Assembly: GCF_008369195.1 (NCBI RefSeq)
Contig: NZ_VOBC01000001.1
Location: forward strand, 1,860,001-1,924,000
Direction of reading: 5' to 3'
DNA: 64,000 nt
DNA from: Sporosarcina sp. ANT_H38
Lineage (GTDB): Bacteria > Bacillota > Bacilli > Bacillales_A > Planococcaceae
The notes beneath the pieces are model-generated. The model did not search any database and was not told the origin of the DNA. It saw only the letters and a program-made list of their open reading frames with translations. Of this stretch, positions 55,306 to 63,763 are shown piece by piece. Within the stretch, counting starts at the first letter, position 1; the number at the start of each line of letters is the position of its first letter. A program made the translations under genes and the position numbers.

Positions 55306-56556
55306 TTATTTGGAGATTTCAATTTTTTCTTTGATATTTTGAACCGATTCATCTAATATTCCTTGAACATCTTCCCCACCAACAATTAGTTCGATCGCGT
55401 CATCTATATCCCATACTGCAGACATTTCAGGAATATTTGGCATTGGTGTACCGTATTTAATTTGCTCTGTATAACCTGCATAGATTGGATCATCAATCTT
55501 ATCAAGAATACTTTGACGAGGCGGAAGCTCACCTGTTACATCGTAATAAAGTTGTGAATTCTCTTCATTCATTAGGAATTTCGCTAAATCCTGTGCCCAT
55601 TCCTGATTCTTAGAGTAATAAGATGTTAACCACGATTTCACCCCAACGAATGATTGTGCAATTTCACCATTAATTTGTGGTAGTGGAGCCGTTGCTAAGT
55701 TATCGCCTAGCGCTTCAGCATAAACCGGTAAATTCCATGGTCCGCTTACAACCATACCAACTTTACCTTCTGTAAATAGACCGTCTAAAACATCAACAGT
55801 TAAAGTTTTTGGGAGTAAACCTGCTTTCACAAAAGATTGATATTGCGTTAACCCTTCGATTGCACCTTCGTTATTTAGGCCAACATCTTCTGGATCATAC
55901 GTACCATTTTCTTCAGCAAACACATAGCCACCGTAACTATTTATGAATGGATACAAGTAGTAAAACGAAGGACTAATCAAGAATCCATATTCATCTTTGG
56001 CTTTATTCGTTTTTTCTTTAGACATTTCAAATACTTCTTCGATTGTTGTTGGTGCTGTTTCAATGATACTTTTATTGTAGTAAACGAAATATGTTTCAAT
56101 TGCTACTGGTGCTCCGTAAACATCGCCTTCATACGTAAAAGCATCAATTGCTGCTTCGCTAATGCCCTCAAGTTCAGCACTCGTATAGTCAAATGGAACC
56201 GCTAGACCTTGTGCAACAACGTCACCTAATCGATCCTGTGGTTGGAAAAACAAATCGGGACCGTCTCCAGCTGGACCAGCTAATGCAAGTTCCTGAATCT
56301 GGTCAGGTTGCGGAACTCTTTCCATCACAATTTCTATTCCCGTTTTTTCAGTGTATTTGTCAAACATTTGTTTCGATACATCTGCAGCGATATCTTCATC
56401 ATTCACCCAAACAACTAATTTTTCCGGCTTAGCTGTCTCCCCACTACTTTCCTTAGCAACCTCTTTAACTTCCTCACGTTCTGGAGCACAAGCAGTAAGA
56501 ATAACCAATAAAGACAACATTGATAATAAACCTAAAAATGCTTTTCTCTTTAACAA
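55306..56556 (-). CDS. ganS: Galactooligosaccharide-binding lipoprotein GanS
   Basis: A 416-residue maltose-binding-type solute-binding lipoprotein. Signal peptide with lipobox LTAC (Cys at 23); mature part starts with an acidic linker, then KLVVWVNDEDIAADVSKQMF, GPDLFFQPQDRLGDVVAQGL and FTEGKVGMVVSGPWNLPVYA, the classic MBP-type loops. It captures galactan fragments outside the membrane. It is the first gene of the transport operon, behind a cre site and an inverted repeat. Confidence 0.93.
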   Translation of the reverse strand: MLKRKAFLGLLSMLSLLVILTACAPEREEVKEVAKESSGETAKPEKLVVWVNDEDIAADVSKQMFDKYTEKTGIEIVMERVPQPDQIQELALAGPAGDGPDLFFQPQDRLGDVVAQGLAVPFDYTSAELEGISEAAIDAFTYEGDVYGAPVAIETYFVYYNKSIIETAPTTIEEVFEMSKEKTNKAKDEYGFLISPSFYYLYPFINSYGGYVFAEENGTYDPEDVGLNNEGAIEGLTQYQSFVKAGLLPKTLTVDVLDGLFTEGKVGMVVSGPWNLPVYAEALGDNLATAPLPQINGEIAQSFVGVKSWLTSYYSKNQEWAQDLAKFLMNEENSQLYYDVTGELPPRQSILDKIDDPIYAGYTEQIKYGTPMPNIPEMSAVWDIDDAIELIVGGEDVQGILDESVQNIKEKIEISK

Positions 56557-56591
56557 TTCAATGACCTCCCTTGTAATTTAATAGCGAGAAT

Positions 56592-56618
56592 CACTTAATT
56601 AGTTAGATTAATTAAGTG
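56592..56618. promoter_or_regulatory. Inverted repeat in the ganS promoter region
   Basis: CACTTAATT (56592-56600) and AATTAAGTG (56610-56618) flank a nine-base spacer, 36 bases upstream of ganS. It may be an operator for a regulator of the galactan genes or a leader hairpin. Confidence 0.5.
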
Positions 56619-56640
56619 TTCAACTAACTTAACCTCAGTA

Positions 56641-56655
56641 TAAAGCGCTTTCAAA
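56641..56655. promoter_or_regulatory. cre site (CcpA) upstream of ganS
   Basis: On the minus strand TTGAAAGCGCTTTATA matches the Bacillus cre consensus WTGAAARCGYTTTWNN at every fixed position. Binding of CcpA would repress the galactan genes when preferred sugars are available. Confidence 0.75.
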
Positions 56656-56816
56656 TAGATAGATATATCAAAATACTCCAAAAAAGTTTCAGAATATGCA
56701 ACTAGCTTTTTATGCATAAACAATTATTTATCTTCTATTTGTTTACAAAGTCTTGGAATCAGCACAAACTTCGAAGGAATCCGTTAGCAGCTTGCAAATC
56801 CCAATCCAATCATTTA

Positions 56817-56855
56817 ACAAAAAAACAAACCTAGCACTGACTACTAGGTTTGTTT
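56817..56855 (-). terminator. Terminator of the AraC gene
   Basis: On the minus strand AAACAAACCTAG pairs with CTAGGTTTGTTT, followed by TTTTTTG. It overlaps the stop codon of the AraC gene. Confidence 0.85.
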
Positions 56856-57686
56856 ATAGTGTAAGTCACGATATACGCTTGGGGTAATGCCTTCGCGCTT
56901 CTTAAATGTAGAAACAAAATGACTGACACTGTTAAATCCGACCAGTTTTGAAATATCACTTAAACTTTGTTCCGTATTTGTAAGTAAGATTGTCTTCGCT
57001 TCACGAATTCTTAACTGCACTAAAAATGAATAAGGGCTAATGCCAAATGTATCATGAAATAATGTATTCAGATGTTGCGAACTAACTTTGGCCTTTTCAG
57101 ACATTTCTAATAAACCAATATTCTTCGGATACATTAACTCAAGCCATGCAACAATCGGCCTAATTGCCTCATAGCTCTGTGAAATCGATAGCTTATTATT
57201 CAACTTACCATATTTTTTTAACATCATTAAAAATTGATATAACGTTGCTGATGATTCAAACTCCAAATAAGAGTCTTCCTGACCAATCTCTTTTATCATT
57301 GATTGGATGATGTTAGCGAACGAAACACCATCTGTTTCTTCATATACACCCGAATAATTCATATCCAAAGAATTAAGGATTGGATCAACCGCCGCGCCAC
57401 TAAATGTCATATATAGTGTCGACCATTGGCCACCACCATCTCTATCATAATAATAAGAATGTGGCGTATACGGTGTCAGCAGGACAGCCTTTCCCGGTGT
57501 AAGTAAAAACTCTTGACCCGCAAAGTTAAAAGTTCCTTCTCCCTTAACTGTCTGTAACCAATGATAATATGGATACCCCTCAGGCCGATTAAACTCAAGC
57601 TCATGTGGGTTATAACCAATACTTTCAATATATAAAGGCAATGGATTGTCCGATACAGTAAAAGTATAACGCTTTTTATCCTCCAT
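56844..57686 (-). CDS. AraC family transcriptional regulator
   Basis: A 280-residue regulator with an N-terminal cupin sugar-binding domain (FNRPEGYPYYHWLQTVKGEG, LLTPYTPHSYYYDRDGGGQW) and a C-terminal pair of helix-turn-helix motifs (MSEKAKVSSQHLNTLFHDTF, LSDISKLVGFNSVSHFVSTF). It is separated from ganS by its own terminator and the cre region, and it most likely activates the galactan genes in response to galactose or its oligomers. Confidence 0.92.
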   Translation of the reverse strand: MEDKKRYTFTVSDNPLPLYIESIGYNPHELEFNRPEGYPYYHWLQTVKGEGTFNFAGQEFLLTPGKAVLLTPYTPHSYYYDRDGGGQWSTLYMTFSGAAVDPILNSLDMNYSGVYEETDGVSFANIIQSMIKEIGQEDSYLEFESSATLYQFLMMLKKYGKLNNKLSISQSYEAIRPIVAWLELMYPKNIGLLEMSEKAKVSSQHLNTLFHDTFGISPYSFLVQLRIREAKTILLTNTEQSLSDISKLVGFNSVSHFVSTFKKREGITPSVYRDLHYKQT

Positions 57687-58019
57687 ACGCTGCCCCCCTT
57701 TTCCTAATTATACCACCACATCAACGGGTAGCGTACGGCTACAAGGCATTAGTAGGAGTAGTAAGATTGTAACCGTTATCTGTTTTTCTAATCGTACTGA
57801 CATTCGATTATCGGATAATTTTGGGTGCCTGTGCATCAAAAATTGACAAACTACTGATATATTTGAATAAAAATACAAAATAGCTAAACATATTTCCATA
57901 AATCATATTTTGAAAACGTTATAATAAAATTGTATTACATTTTCCGAATCTATTCTTGCACAACTATCCCCTCTTTTTTCAAAATTTCAATGTAGTTTCT
58001 AGCACTGCGTACTTGAAAT
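57687..58019. other. Intergenic region, no gene supported
   Basis: The stretch between the AraC start and the hydroxyacid dehydrogenase stop holds the araC promoter region. A 63-codon minus-strand frame (57708-57899) has no ribosome binding site and no homology that can be recognised. No hairpin stands out. Confidence 0.4.
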
Positions 58020-58997
58020 TCATTTTATAACGGGGTCTATTGGTTCCTTCCCTCTTAAAACAGCTACTAAATTCTCTGCTGCTCGCATCGCCATTGCCGC
58101 TTCCGTTCTCGCTGTAGCAGATCCGATGTGAGGGACTGCTACGACATTCGACATTTGAAGTAGTGGGTTATGTGGATTTACGGGCTCTGTTTCAAATACA
58201 TCTAAACCAGCTCCATAAATCTCTCCATTTTGTAACGCGCGAATAAGCGCTTGCTCATCTACCGTCTGACCGCGAGATACATTTATAAAGACAGCTGATT
58301 TCTTCATCATTTTGAATTCCTTTTCACCAATGATTTGGAACGTTTCAGGCGTAAGTGGTGTCATTAACACGATATAATCAGAACGTGTTAAAAGTGACGT
58401 CAAGTCGCAATACTCCGCGCCATACTTCTCCTCAGCTTCCGGTTTTCTGTTCCGATTATAATAAAGAACGTCCATATTAAAACCGAATTTTGCCCTTCTT
58501 GCAATCGCTTCTCCGATTCGTCCCATTCCAATAATGCCTAACGTGGTACTATGTACATCTTTCCCATAGATTTCGTGATAATTCGTCGTCGGTTTCCAGC
58601 TTCCATCTTTGATAAACCGATCTAATTCAGTGATGCGTCTAGCAGTAGCTAAAATTAGGGCAAATGCTAAATCCGCAACCGTTTCATCCAGTACATGAGG
58701 CGTATTGGTTCCAATTACATTTCGCTTTTTCATAACTTCTACATCAAAGTTGTTGTAACCAACAGATACATTACTAATGACTTTTAAATGAGGTGCGTGA
58801 TTCAGTAGTTCCTCATCAATCCTTCCAACCATACTGCTACCACCAGTATATAAACCTTTAACATCTGCAATTTCTGCTAACAGGACATCTCTCGGAGTTC
58901 GCCCATCTCCCCGCCATTCTATAATATCGCAATAATCAGTCATAAATTCTTTTACATGTTCAGGTATAGAATATGTTGAATAGACTTTTGGTTTCAC
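58020..58997 (-). CDS. D-2-hydroxyacid dehydrogenase (glyoxylate/2-ketogluconate reductase type)
   Basis: A 325-residue NAD(P)-dependent reductase. The dinucleotide loop GMGRIGEAIARRAKFGFNMD is near 152-171, followed by the catalytic R in NVSRGQTVDEQALI, E in FETEPVN, and H in VPHIGSATARTE. VSVGYNNFDVE at about 77-87 is typical of the glyoxylate/hydroxypyruvate and 2-ketogluconate reductases of Bacilli. The exact keto acid is unknown. It is monocistronic. Confidence 0.92.
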   Translation of the reverse strand: MKPKVYSTYSIPEHVKEFMTDYCDIIEWRGDGRTPRDVLLAEIADVKGLYTGGSSMVGRIDEELLNHAPHLKVISNVSVGYNNFDVEVMKKRNVIGTNTPHVLDETVADLAFALILATARRITELDRFIKDGSWKPTTNYHEIYGKDVHSTTLGIIGMGRIGEAIARRAKFGFNMDVLYYNRNRKPEAEEKYGAEYCDLTSLLTRSDYIVLMTPLTPETFQIIGEKEFKMMKKSAVFINVSRGQTVDEQALIRALQNGEIYGAGLDVFETEPVNPHNPLLQMSNVVAVPHIGSATARTEAAMAMRAAENLVAVLRGKEPIDPVIK

Positions 58998-59195
58998 TTT
59001 TCATTCCCCCTACTACTTAATAGCAACTAGTTCTATTATTAAATGTTTCTGATTTTGAATAACGACAAATAATTACCTGAGAGGTGTCACGAACAGGTGG
59101 CCTGAAATTAATTTAGGTAGGTTAGGTGGATTTTGTTTATTCTTATTGGGTTCTCATATACTACAGAGTTCAATGAAAGATGGCTCCCCAGACTT

Positions 59196-60041
59196 CTAAA
59201 AAACTTTCTTTGTATATCTGCACTTCGGAAAGTTACTACACCCATAAAAGGATCCATACTTTCCTTTCTTCAAAGACAACTCGCTGTTGCACTTTGGACA
59301 GGAATTTTGTTGGATGCTTTCTTTCTCTTTTCGCACATTTTCCTTGCGATTATTCTGGATTGTTTGAACATGCTGTTTCCTAATTCTCTTCTTTACTTTC
59401 TTATCTTCAATTAGGAAACCTTCAAGCTTCCGGTTAATCTCACGCAACTCAAGTTCACTAATTTTATGTACATTCCATTCTTTAATCACCCGTGTTAATT
59501 GTGGAAACTGAATGACTCTTGCAGATTTAAAGCGATCTTCAAACTTTAAAGTGGAACTACTAGAAAACGCTATGATGGAATGAAAGTACTCAGAGTCCTT
59601 TTTACCAATATAGTTTTTTAATGCTTTTATGTGCCCATAGTTTTGCCAAATTGGATTAAACATTTTTTCTTTTCGTTTATAAATAACCTGTGTCCAGTAT
59701 CTCTGATTTTCTTTAGCAAATATCCAACCTTCGTAATCCTTTGTTTCAATAACAAAGATCCCATATGGCGAGGTAACCACATGATCCACCTGGGTTGTTC
59801 CCTTGTCGCCATTGGGTACATATAGATCATGGAATATTGAATAATTCGGTCCTAGAGTGCTAAATATTCGATTTACTTTCCATTCTCCTACTGCCCCTTT
59901 TATCAGCGGAAACTTTAGTTTTAGTATGACAATCCCAGTCAATACTACCAAAGTAAACAGAACAGGCGTCCAGATAAATAGGATAGGTAAGAGAACGATA
60001 ACTATTACTATGATTAGTAGCCACTTTATTATAGTGGTCAT
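59196..60041 (-). CDS. NERD domain protein with C-terminal C4 zinc finger
   Basis: A protein of about 281 residues. Two N-terminal membrane helices (about 5-45) precede a NERD domain (GAVGEWKVNRIFSTLGPNYS, VDHVVTSPYGIFVIETKDYE), the PD-(D/E)XK-like nuclease-related fold, with the likely Asp and Glu-x-Lys residues visible. The C-terminus is a topoisomerase-type C4 zinc ribbon (CPKCNSELSLKKGKYGSFYG, CSNFPKCRYTK). Such membrane-anchored NERD proteins may process DNA or RNA at the membrane; function is unproven. An upstream start at 60092 is possible. Confidence 0.87.
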   Translation of the reverse strand: MTTIIKWLLIIVIVIVLLPILFIWTPVLFTLVVLTGIVILKLKFPLIKGAVGEWKVNRIFSTLGPNYSIFHDLYVPNGDKGTTQVDHVVTSPYGIFVIETKDYEGWIFAKENQRYWTQVIYKRKEKMFNPIWQNYGHIKALKNYIGKKDSEYFHSIIAFSSSSTLKFEDRFKSARVIQFPQLTRVIKEWNVHKISELELREINRKLEGFLIEDKKVKKRIRKQHVQTIQNNRKENVRKEKESIQQNSCPKCNSELSLKKGKYGSFYGCSNFPKCRYTKKVF

Positions 60042-60215
60042 CCATTCCCTACTCTCGTCCTTTTTTGTTAGAATATTAGCATTATAACACAAGTGCCGAA
60101 ACTATCATCTGAATTTAGGGTACCTGCTTCTAGAGTGATTTTTATCGTAGCAAGGTGTACCTGTATAACAAACAATCATGATTGTTTAAACTTTCACGAT
60201 AGTTTCTTGCATAGG

Positions 60216-60397
60216 TGAATCAATTTCATAATAGGGTTATAAAACGAGAAAAACGGACAATGTTGATTTCCGCTTCAGGTGGACTCTTCCGCTATAATCA
60301 ACGAGAGTAGCCCGAAATATTGACGGACAATAAATTGTTAGATGAATTATATTGTTCGTCTTTTATACAAGAAATAGGTAATTATGAAATTGATTCA
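60216..60397. repeat. MITE-like repeat, internally deleted copy
   Basis: A 182-base copy of the element at 52770-53034. Its terminal repeats TGAATCAATTTCATAAT / ATTATGAAATTGATTCA match perfectly over 17 bases. Both copies share the outer sections around GTTGATTTCCGCTTCAGGTG and ATCAACGAGAGTAGCCCGAA, but here about 85 bases of the GC-rich core are missing between GGTGGAC and TTCCGCTA. Confidence 0.75.
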
Positions 60398-60539
60398 GGT
60401 ACTTTAAAATTTTAAAGAACATATCATTATTTTTTCTATAAACCAATAAATTCTTTTTATGGTAAAATTAACTCAATCAAAAAGACTCTGTATTCACATC
60501 ACACAAAATAGAATAGCATCACGTAGGGGGGAACAGTAA

Positions 60540-61517
60540 ATGGAACAATACATGATTTTGGTGACAATTATTGTTGGATTTATTATGGTAACAGTATGTG
60601 CAAACCTGTTTTTTGCGATGAAGAGTCGAGCATACTTCTATTCAAAGAAATTGACTGCTCCGCCATGGGCAGACAAAGAGACAAAACAACTTTTCCGCCA
60701 ATTCAATCGTGCCTGGTCAATGAAGATTGAGAAAACTGTAAATGTGCGTGTAAAGAAAAGAAAACGTACTCTAAAAGATGTCGAACTACGAGAACGGTGG
60801 TATGAACTTAAGAAATTTCTTTTGTTAGCGGGCATCTCAAAAGGACTTCCGATGTTTTCAAAAAAGGTAGATGATATTTGGCACTTCTTTTTAGAAGAAG
60901 AGGAACTGTATAATCAATTCTGTTTAGATTTCATTGGAGAACAGATTGAACATCACCCTCATGAAAAGCCAACACTTCTCCCAAATGAACGTGCTTGGTT
61001 TGACTTGTTATATCTATCTTTTTTCAACGTCACTTCTCGCTCACATCTATGGGGGAAATTCGCGCAACAAAAGAAAGAACACGCTAAATGGATAGAGCGT
61101 ATAGTGAATGATTCAAAAGGAATCAATGAGTCATTTGGGCGACACTCATCCGATGCAGCCTCGACGCATACATTGGCTACCTTTCTCAGGTTCGCAAGTC
61201 AACAAGTGATGAAAACAAACGGAATCCAAGGAAAGCGAGTTAAACGGAAAAACGGCTATTGGTATGGTACCTCACTATTCGCCTTAAATGGCTATGACAC
61301 AGTTAAAGAGAAGAAAAAAGTGGATGGTACTTCTACAGACGGATCTCCAGGTTTTGCAGCTGACTTCGATTATAAAGAAGAATGGAATGACATTGTCACC
61401 AATGTGAATTCGTTTGAAGTGGGAACAGACGCCGGAGCTATGCCAAGTGCTCCTTCGGACGGAGGGAGCTCTGATTCTGGGAGTAGTTGTAGCTCGTGTA
61501 GTGGGTGTTCTTCATAA
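60540..61517 (+). CDS. GRDP-like (glycine-rich domain) membrane-anchored protein with Ser/Cys-rich tail
   Basis: A 325-residue protein of unknown function. Residues 5-27 are a membrane helix. The middle contains VDDIWHFFLEEEELYNQFCL and DFIGEQIEHHPHEKP, which resembles the VD-xWH---L----Y---C---G--L-H-P signature of glycine-rich-domain (DUF1399-like) proteins. The last 20 residues are DGGSSDSGSSCSSCSGCSS-like, Ser/Gly/Cys-rich, as in small membrane proteins that carry a C-terminal SGC tail. The start is an ATG with GGGGGGA upstream. No partner gene is recognisable. Confidence 0.75.
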   Translation: MEQYMILVTIIVGFIMVTVCANLFFAMKSRAYFYSKKLTAPPWADKETKQLFRQFNRAWSMKIEKTVNVRVKKRKRTLKDVELRERWYELKKFLLLAGISKGLPMFSKKVDDIWHFFLEEEELYNQFCLDFIGEQIEHHPHEKPTLLPNERAWFDLLYLSFFNVTSRSHLWGKFAQQKKEHAKWIERIVNDSKGINESFGRHSSDAASTHTLATFLRFASQQVMKTNGIQGKRVKRKNGYWYGTSLFALNGYDTVKEKKKVDGTSTDGSPGFAADFDYKEEWNDIVTNVNSFEVGTDAGAMPSAPSDGGSSDSGSSCSSCSGCSS

Positions 61518-61567
61518 TAATTATAGAATTGTTAAGGATGGTTTATCGTGAAAAATTAGTGAACAGT

Positions 61568-61608
61568 ACCAGGTTCTAACGCAATTTTGAATTGCGTCAG
61601 AACCTGGT
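61568..61608. repeat. Near-perfect 18-bp inverted repeat
   Basis: ACCAGGTTCTAACGCAAT and ATTGCGTCAGAACCTGGT pair at 17 of 18 positions around TTTGA. There is no T-run, so it is not an ordinary terminator. It overlaps the 3' end of the minus-strand remnant at 61597-61860 and resembles the dispersed ACGCAATT-centred stem-loops of Bacillales. Confidence 0.6.
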
Positions 61609-61860
61609 GCCCTGCATTAGCATAAACATCCCTTCATCCGGCATTTTCTTTTTTTGTTGTTTGTCCACATTCACTATCCGAATTTCATATTCTTTCAAGT
61701 TTTCCTGCTTGAAGAGTTTTTGAAAGAGACTTTCCTTCCGTTCGATATCCTTAAACGTATAGTTTCGAGTAGCTTTCACTTTGCCACTTTGGACGTCATT
61801 TCTTTTTTTTCAAAGTTTTAGCGTACTGATTGCAACTCGTCTCGCATCTTCAATTACCAT
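61597..61860 (-). pseudogene. Broken small gene, function unknown
   Basis: From an ATG at 61860 with AAGGGGTG upstream, the frame reads MVIEDARRVAISTLKL and hits a TGA at a run of eight A residues. If one base is removed there, the frame continues KKRNDVQSGKVKATRNYTFK, DIERKESLFQKLFKQENLKE and YEIRIVNVDKQQKKKMPDEG to a stop at 61597. The 85-residue product looks like a real basic protein. It is probably a frameshifted gene. Its 3' end lies inside the inverted repeat. Confidence 0.5.
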
Positions 61861-61966
61861 TCACCCCTTCTACCAAATCTATTCCCCACGGATTTCTCCT
61901 ATTAATATAAGACATGCTATGATTAATACTAAGAGTTTAGTTGCTGAACACAAGGAGATGACTATA

Positions 61967-62293
61967 ATGCCAACCTACAACAAACTAGTTCGCGATCGCA
62001 TTCTAGATATCATCGAAAAGTCTAACAAAAAAACTACATCTCGCATATTAACTGATGTTGAATATAGCAGTGAAATTACTAAAAAAATGCACGAAGAACT
62101 AGCTGAGTATGAAGCTACTACGACAAACGAAGATGCAGTCGAAGAACTTGCAGATTTGCTCGAACTGATTCATGCAGCAGCCGTTATTCATGATACAACT
62201 TTCGAAGAACTGGAAAAAGTACGTCTGGATAAAGCGAAGAATCGCGGTGGATTTGATGAGCGTATTTTTCTTATTAAAGTAGAAGATGACTGA
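61967..62293 (+). CDS. MazG-like nucleoside triphosphate pyrophosphohydrolase
   Basis: A 108-residue all-helical NTP pyrophosphohydrolase of the phosphoribosyl-ATP pyrophosphohydrolase/MazG superfamily. It opens YNKLVRDRILDIIEKSNKKT and has the metal-binding EELAEYEATTTNEDAVEELA (E-x-x-E and E-x-x-D helices). The ATG at 61967 follows CAAGGAGATG at good spacing, so the longer upstream frame is not used. It overlaps the next gene by eight bases, a pairing seen elsewhere with phospholipase-D/helicase genes, which suggests a nucleotide-linked partner. Confidence 0.88.
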   Translation: MPTYNKLVRDRILDIIEKSNKKTTSRILTDVEYSSEITKKMHEELAEYEATTTNEDAVEELADLLELIHAAAVIHDTTFEELEKVRLDKAKNRGGFDERIFLIKVEDD

Positions 62294-62693
62294 AGTGCGG
62301 TTAATTACTTCTTACTTAATTGGTGAAATTAAAGACCTGACACAAAAAGCAGAGAACATTTACTGGAGTGTTGCATTTGCGATGAAATCTGGCGTTCGAC
62401 TTGTGTTGCCACATTTTAAAATGACTGCTGCAAATGGAGCCGAGATAAAAATAGTTATCGATGATTATTTACATATTACGCAGCCAGAGGCACTTGAACT
62501 TTTATTCACAGAGTTGCCCAATGCGGAGATTCGGCTTTCGGATGAAAGTCGCGGTGTTTCCTTTCATCCGAAAGCCTATTTGTTCCGAGCTGACCAGGAT
62601 TCTCACATTACTGCGGTTTCGTCGAATCGTTCAGCGTCTGCCATGATGCTCGGAATCGAAATGGAAAGAAAATCACTTCCCTTGTCCTATTGA
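62286..62693 (+). pseudogene. Truncated phospholipase D-like/helicase gene (N-terminal domain only)
   Basis: A 135-residue fragment that reads LITSYLIGEIKDLTQKAENI, YWSVAFAMKSGVRLVLPHFK, AEIKIVIDDYLHITQPEALE and FHPKAYLFRADQDSHITAVS, SSNRSASAMMLGIE. This is the N-terminal PLD-like domain of large DEAD/DEAH helicases with a DUF3427 tail; the HPKAYLF and SSN--S-SA segments are its HKD-type active-site half. The helicase part, more than 700 residues, is missing. It overlaps the MazG-like gene by eight bases. Confidence 0.7.
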
Positions 62694-62954
62694 AGTGGTT
62701 CGTCAAAAGGGTAAATTTCATTTCAAGAAAATGCCTTTACAATCCACGTGACTCCATTACCCGAGCACGCGGAAATTTGTGACTATAGATTGCATACTTA
62801 TTTTGTTTAGTAACTTAAGTTTTTATTACCAATCTATTTCGCATCCCTCCCCACTCCTCTTAAAGAAGAGGAAAATGATGGTTGTTCCGATAAGCTTATA
62901 TAAAAACGCAGCTATTTTTTTCAAACCAAGCTATGTATAGAGAATGAACCCCTG

Positions 62955-63466
62955 CGGTTAATTCTTCTTTGCTCAAACCTCCGAAACCAATCTGAACCAT
63001 GGATGTCTCAGCCTGATCTTTTTGTGTCCAAAAGTGCGATACACGATAGACTCTGGCCCCGTTCCCCCTCCGCAGTTTTAATCAACTCCTCTTCATTCAT
63101 ACCATTGTGCACTTGCAATAAAATATGCAGACCTGCATCCTGACCTATTATTGTCACTCGTGTCCCCATCAGTTTCTGATTCATTGAGATCAACAGAGAT
63201 TGTTTCAGTCTGTATACGTTACGCATTTTACGAATGTGTACTTCCCAATGTCCGTTTTTCATGAACAACTCAAGCGACTTCTGATGAAAAAGGGATACCG
63301 TTTGATCATACAATCGATAACCTTTCTTGTTATGGAGCTCCAATAAGGAAGGAGGCATAACCGGGAAGAAGGCATTTCGAGAAAGTTCCCAGATAAGACA
63401 GTGCGATAATTGATATCCAAGCCTTGTAAGGAAGGAATCGGTCACAAAGATGAACAATTCTAACAT
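62955..63466 (-). pseudogene. C-terminal remnant of a MocR (GntR/aminotransferase) regulator
   Basis: The minus strand encodes SRNAFFPVMPPSLLELHNKK, FHQKSLELFMKNGHWEVHIR, KMRNVYRLKQSLLISMN and GQDAGLHILLQVHNGMNEEE, then after a frame break MVQIGFGGLSKEELTAGVHS. These are the last parts of the aminotransferase-like domain of PdxR/MocR-type regulators, in the correct order. The helix-turn-helix half and PLP-binding lysine region are absent, and at least one frameshift is present. It is a dead fragment. Confidence 0.75.
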
Positions 63467-63727
63467 TCGAGTAATTATAGAAAAAACAAAGTGAAATCGC
63501 GTAGGTATTGATTAACTTGGTATAAATATAGAATTATATTTTATTCACTGATTGATGCCGTGCACAGGTACCTAAATTTTATTTAATAAACTTTCCCATC
63601 ATTATTAAACAAAGAAAAACCATTCTACATTTAATTTTATGTAGACTACGCTAATAAGAGGATATTATTCTATTAGCGGATGAAGTGAACGTAAATTGTT
63701 GGAGAAAAAATCGCAGGGATACGCCCG

Positions 63728-63757
63728 TTGACAAGCAACCTCAAGGTTGCTTATACT
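63728..63757 (+). promoter_or_regulatory. Promoter with operator in its spacer, upstream of the ArsR gene
   Basis: TTGACA (63728-63733) and TATACT (63752-63757) are separated by 18 bases. The perfect dyad AAGCAACCT/AGGTTGCTT (63733-63741 and 63744-63752) fills the spacer, so a bound repressor would block RNA polymerase. The start codon of the gene lies only seven bases after the -10 box. Confidence 0.75.
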
Positions 63758-63763
63758 TGATGT

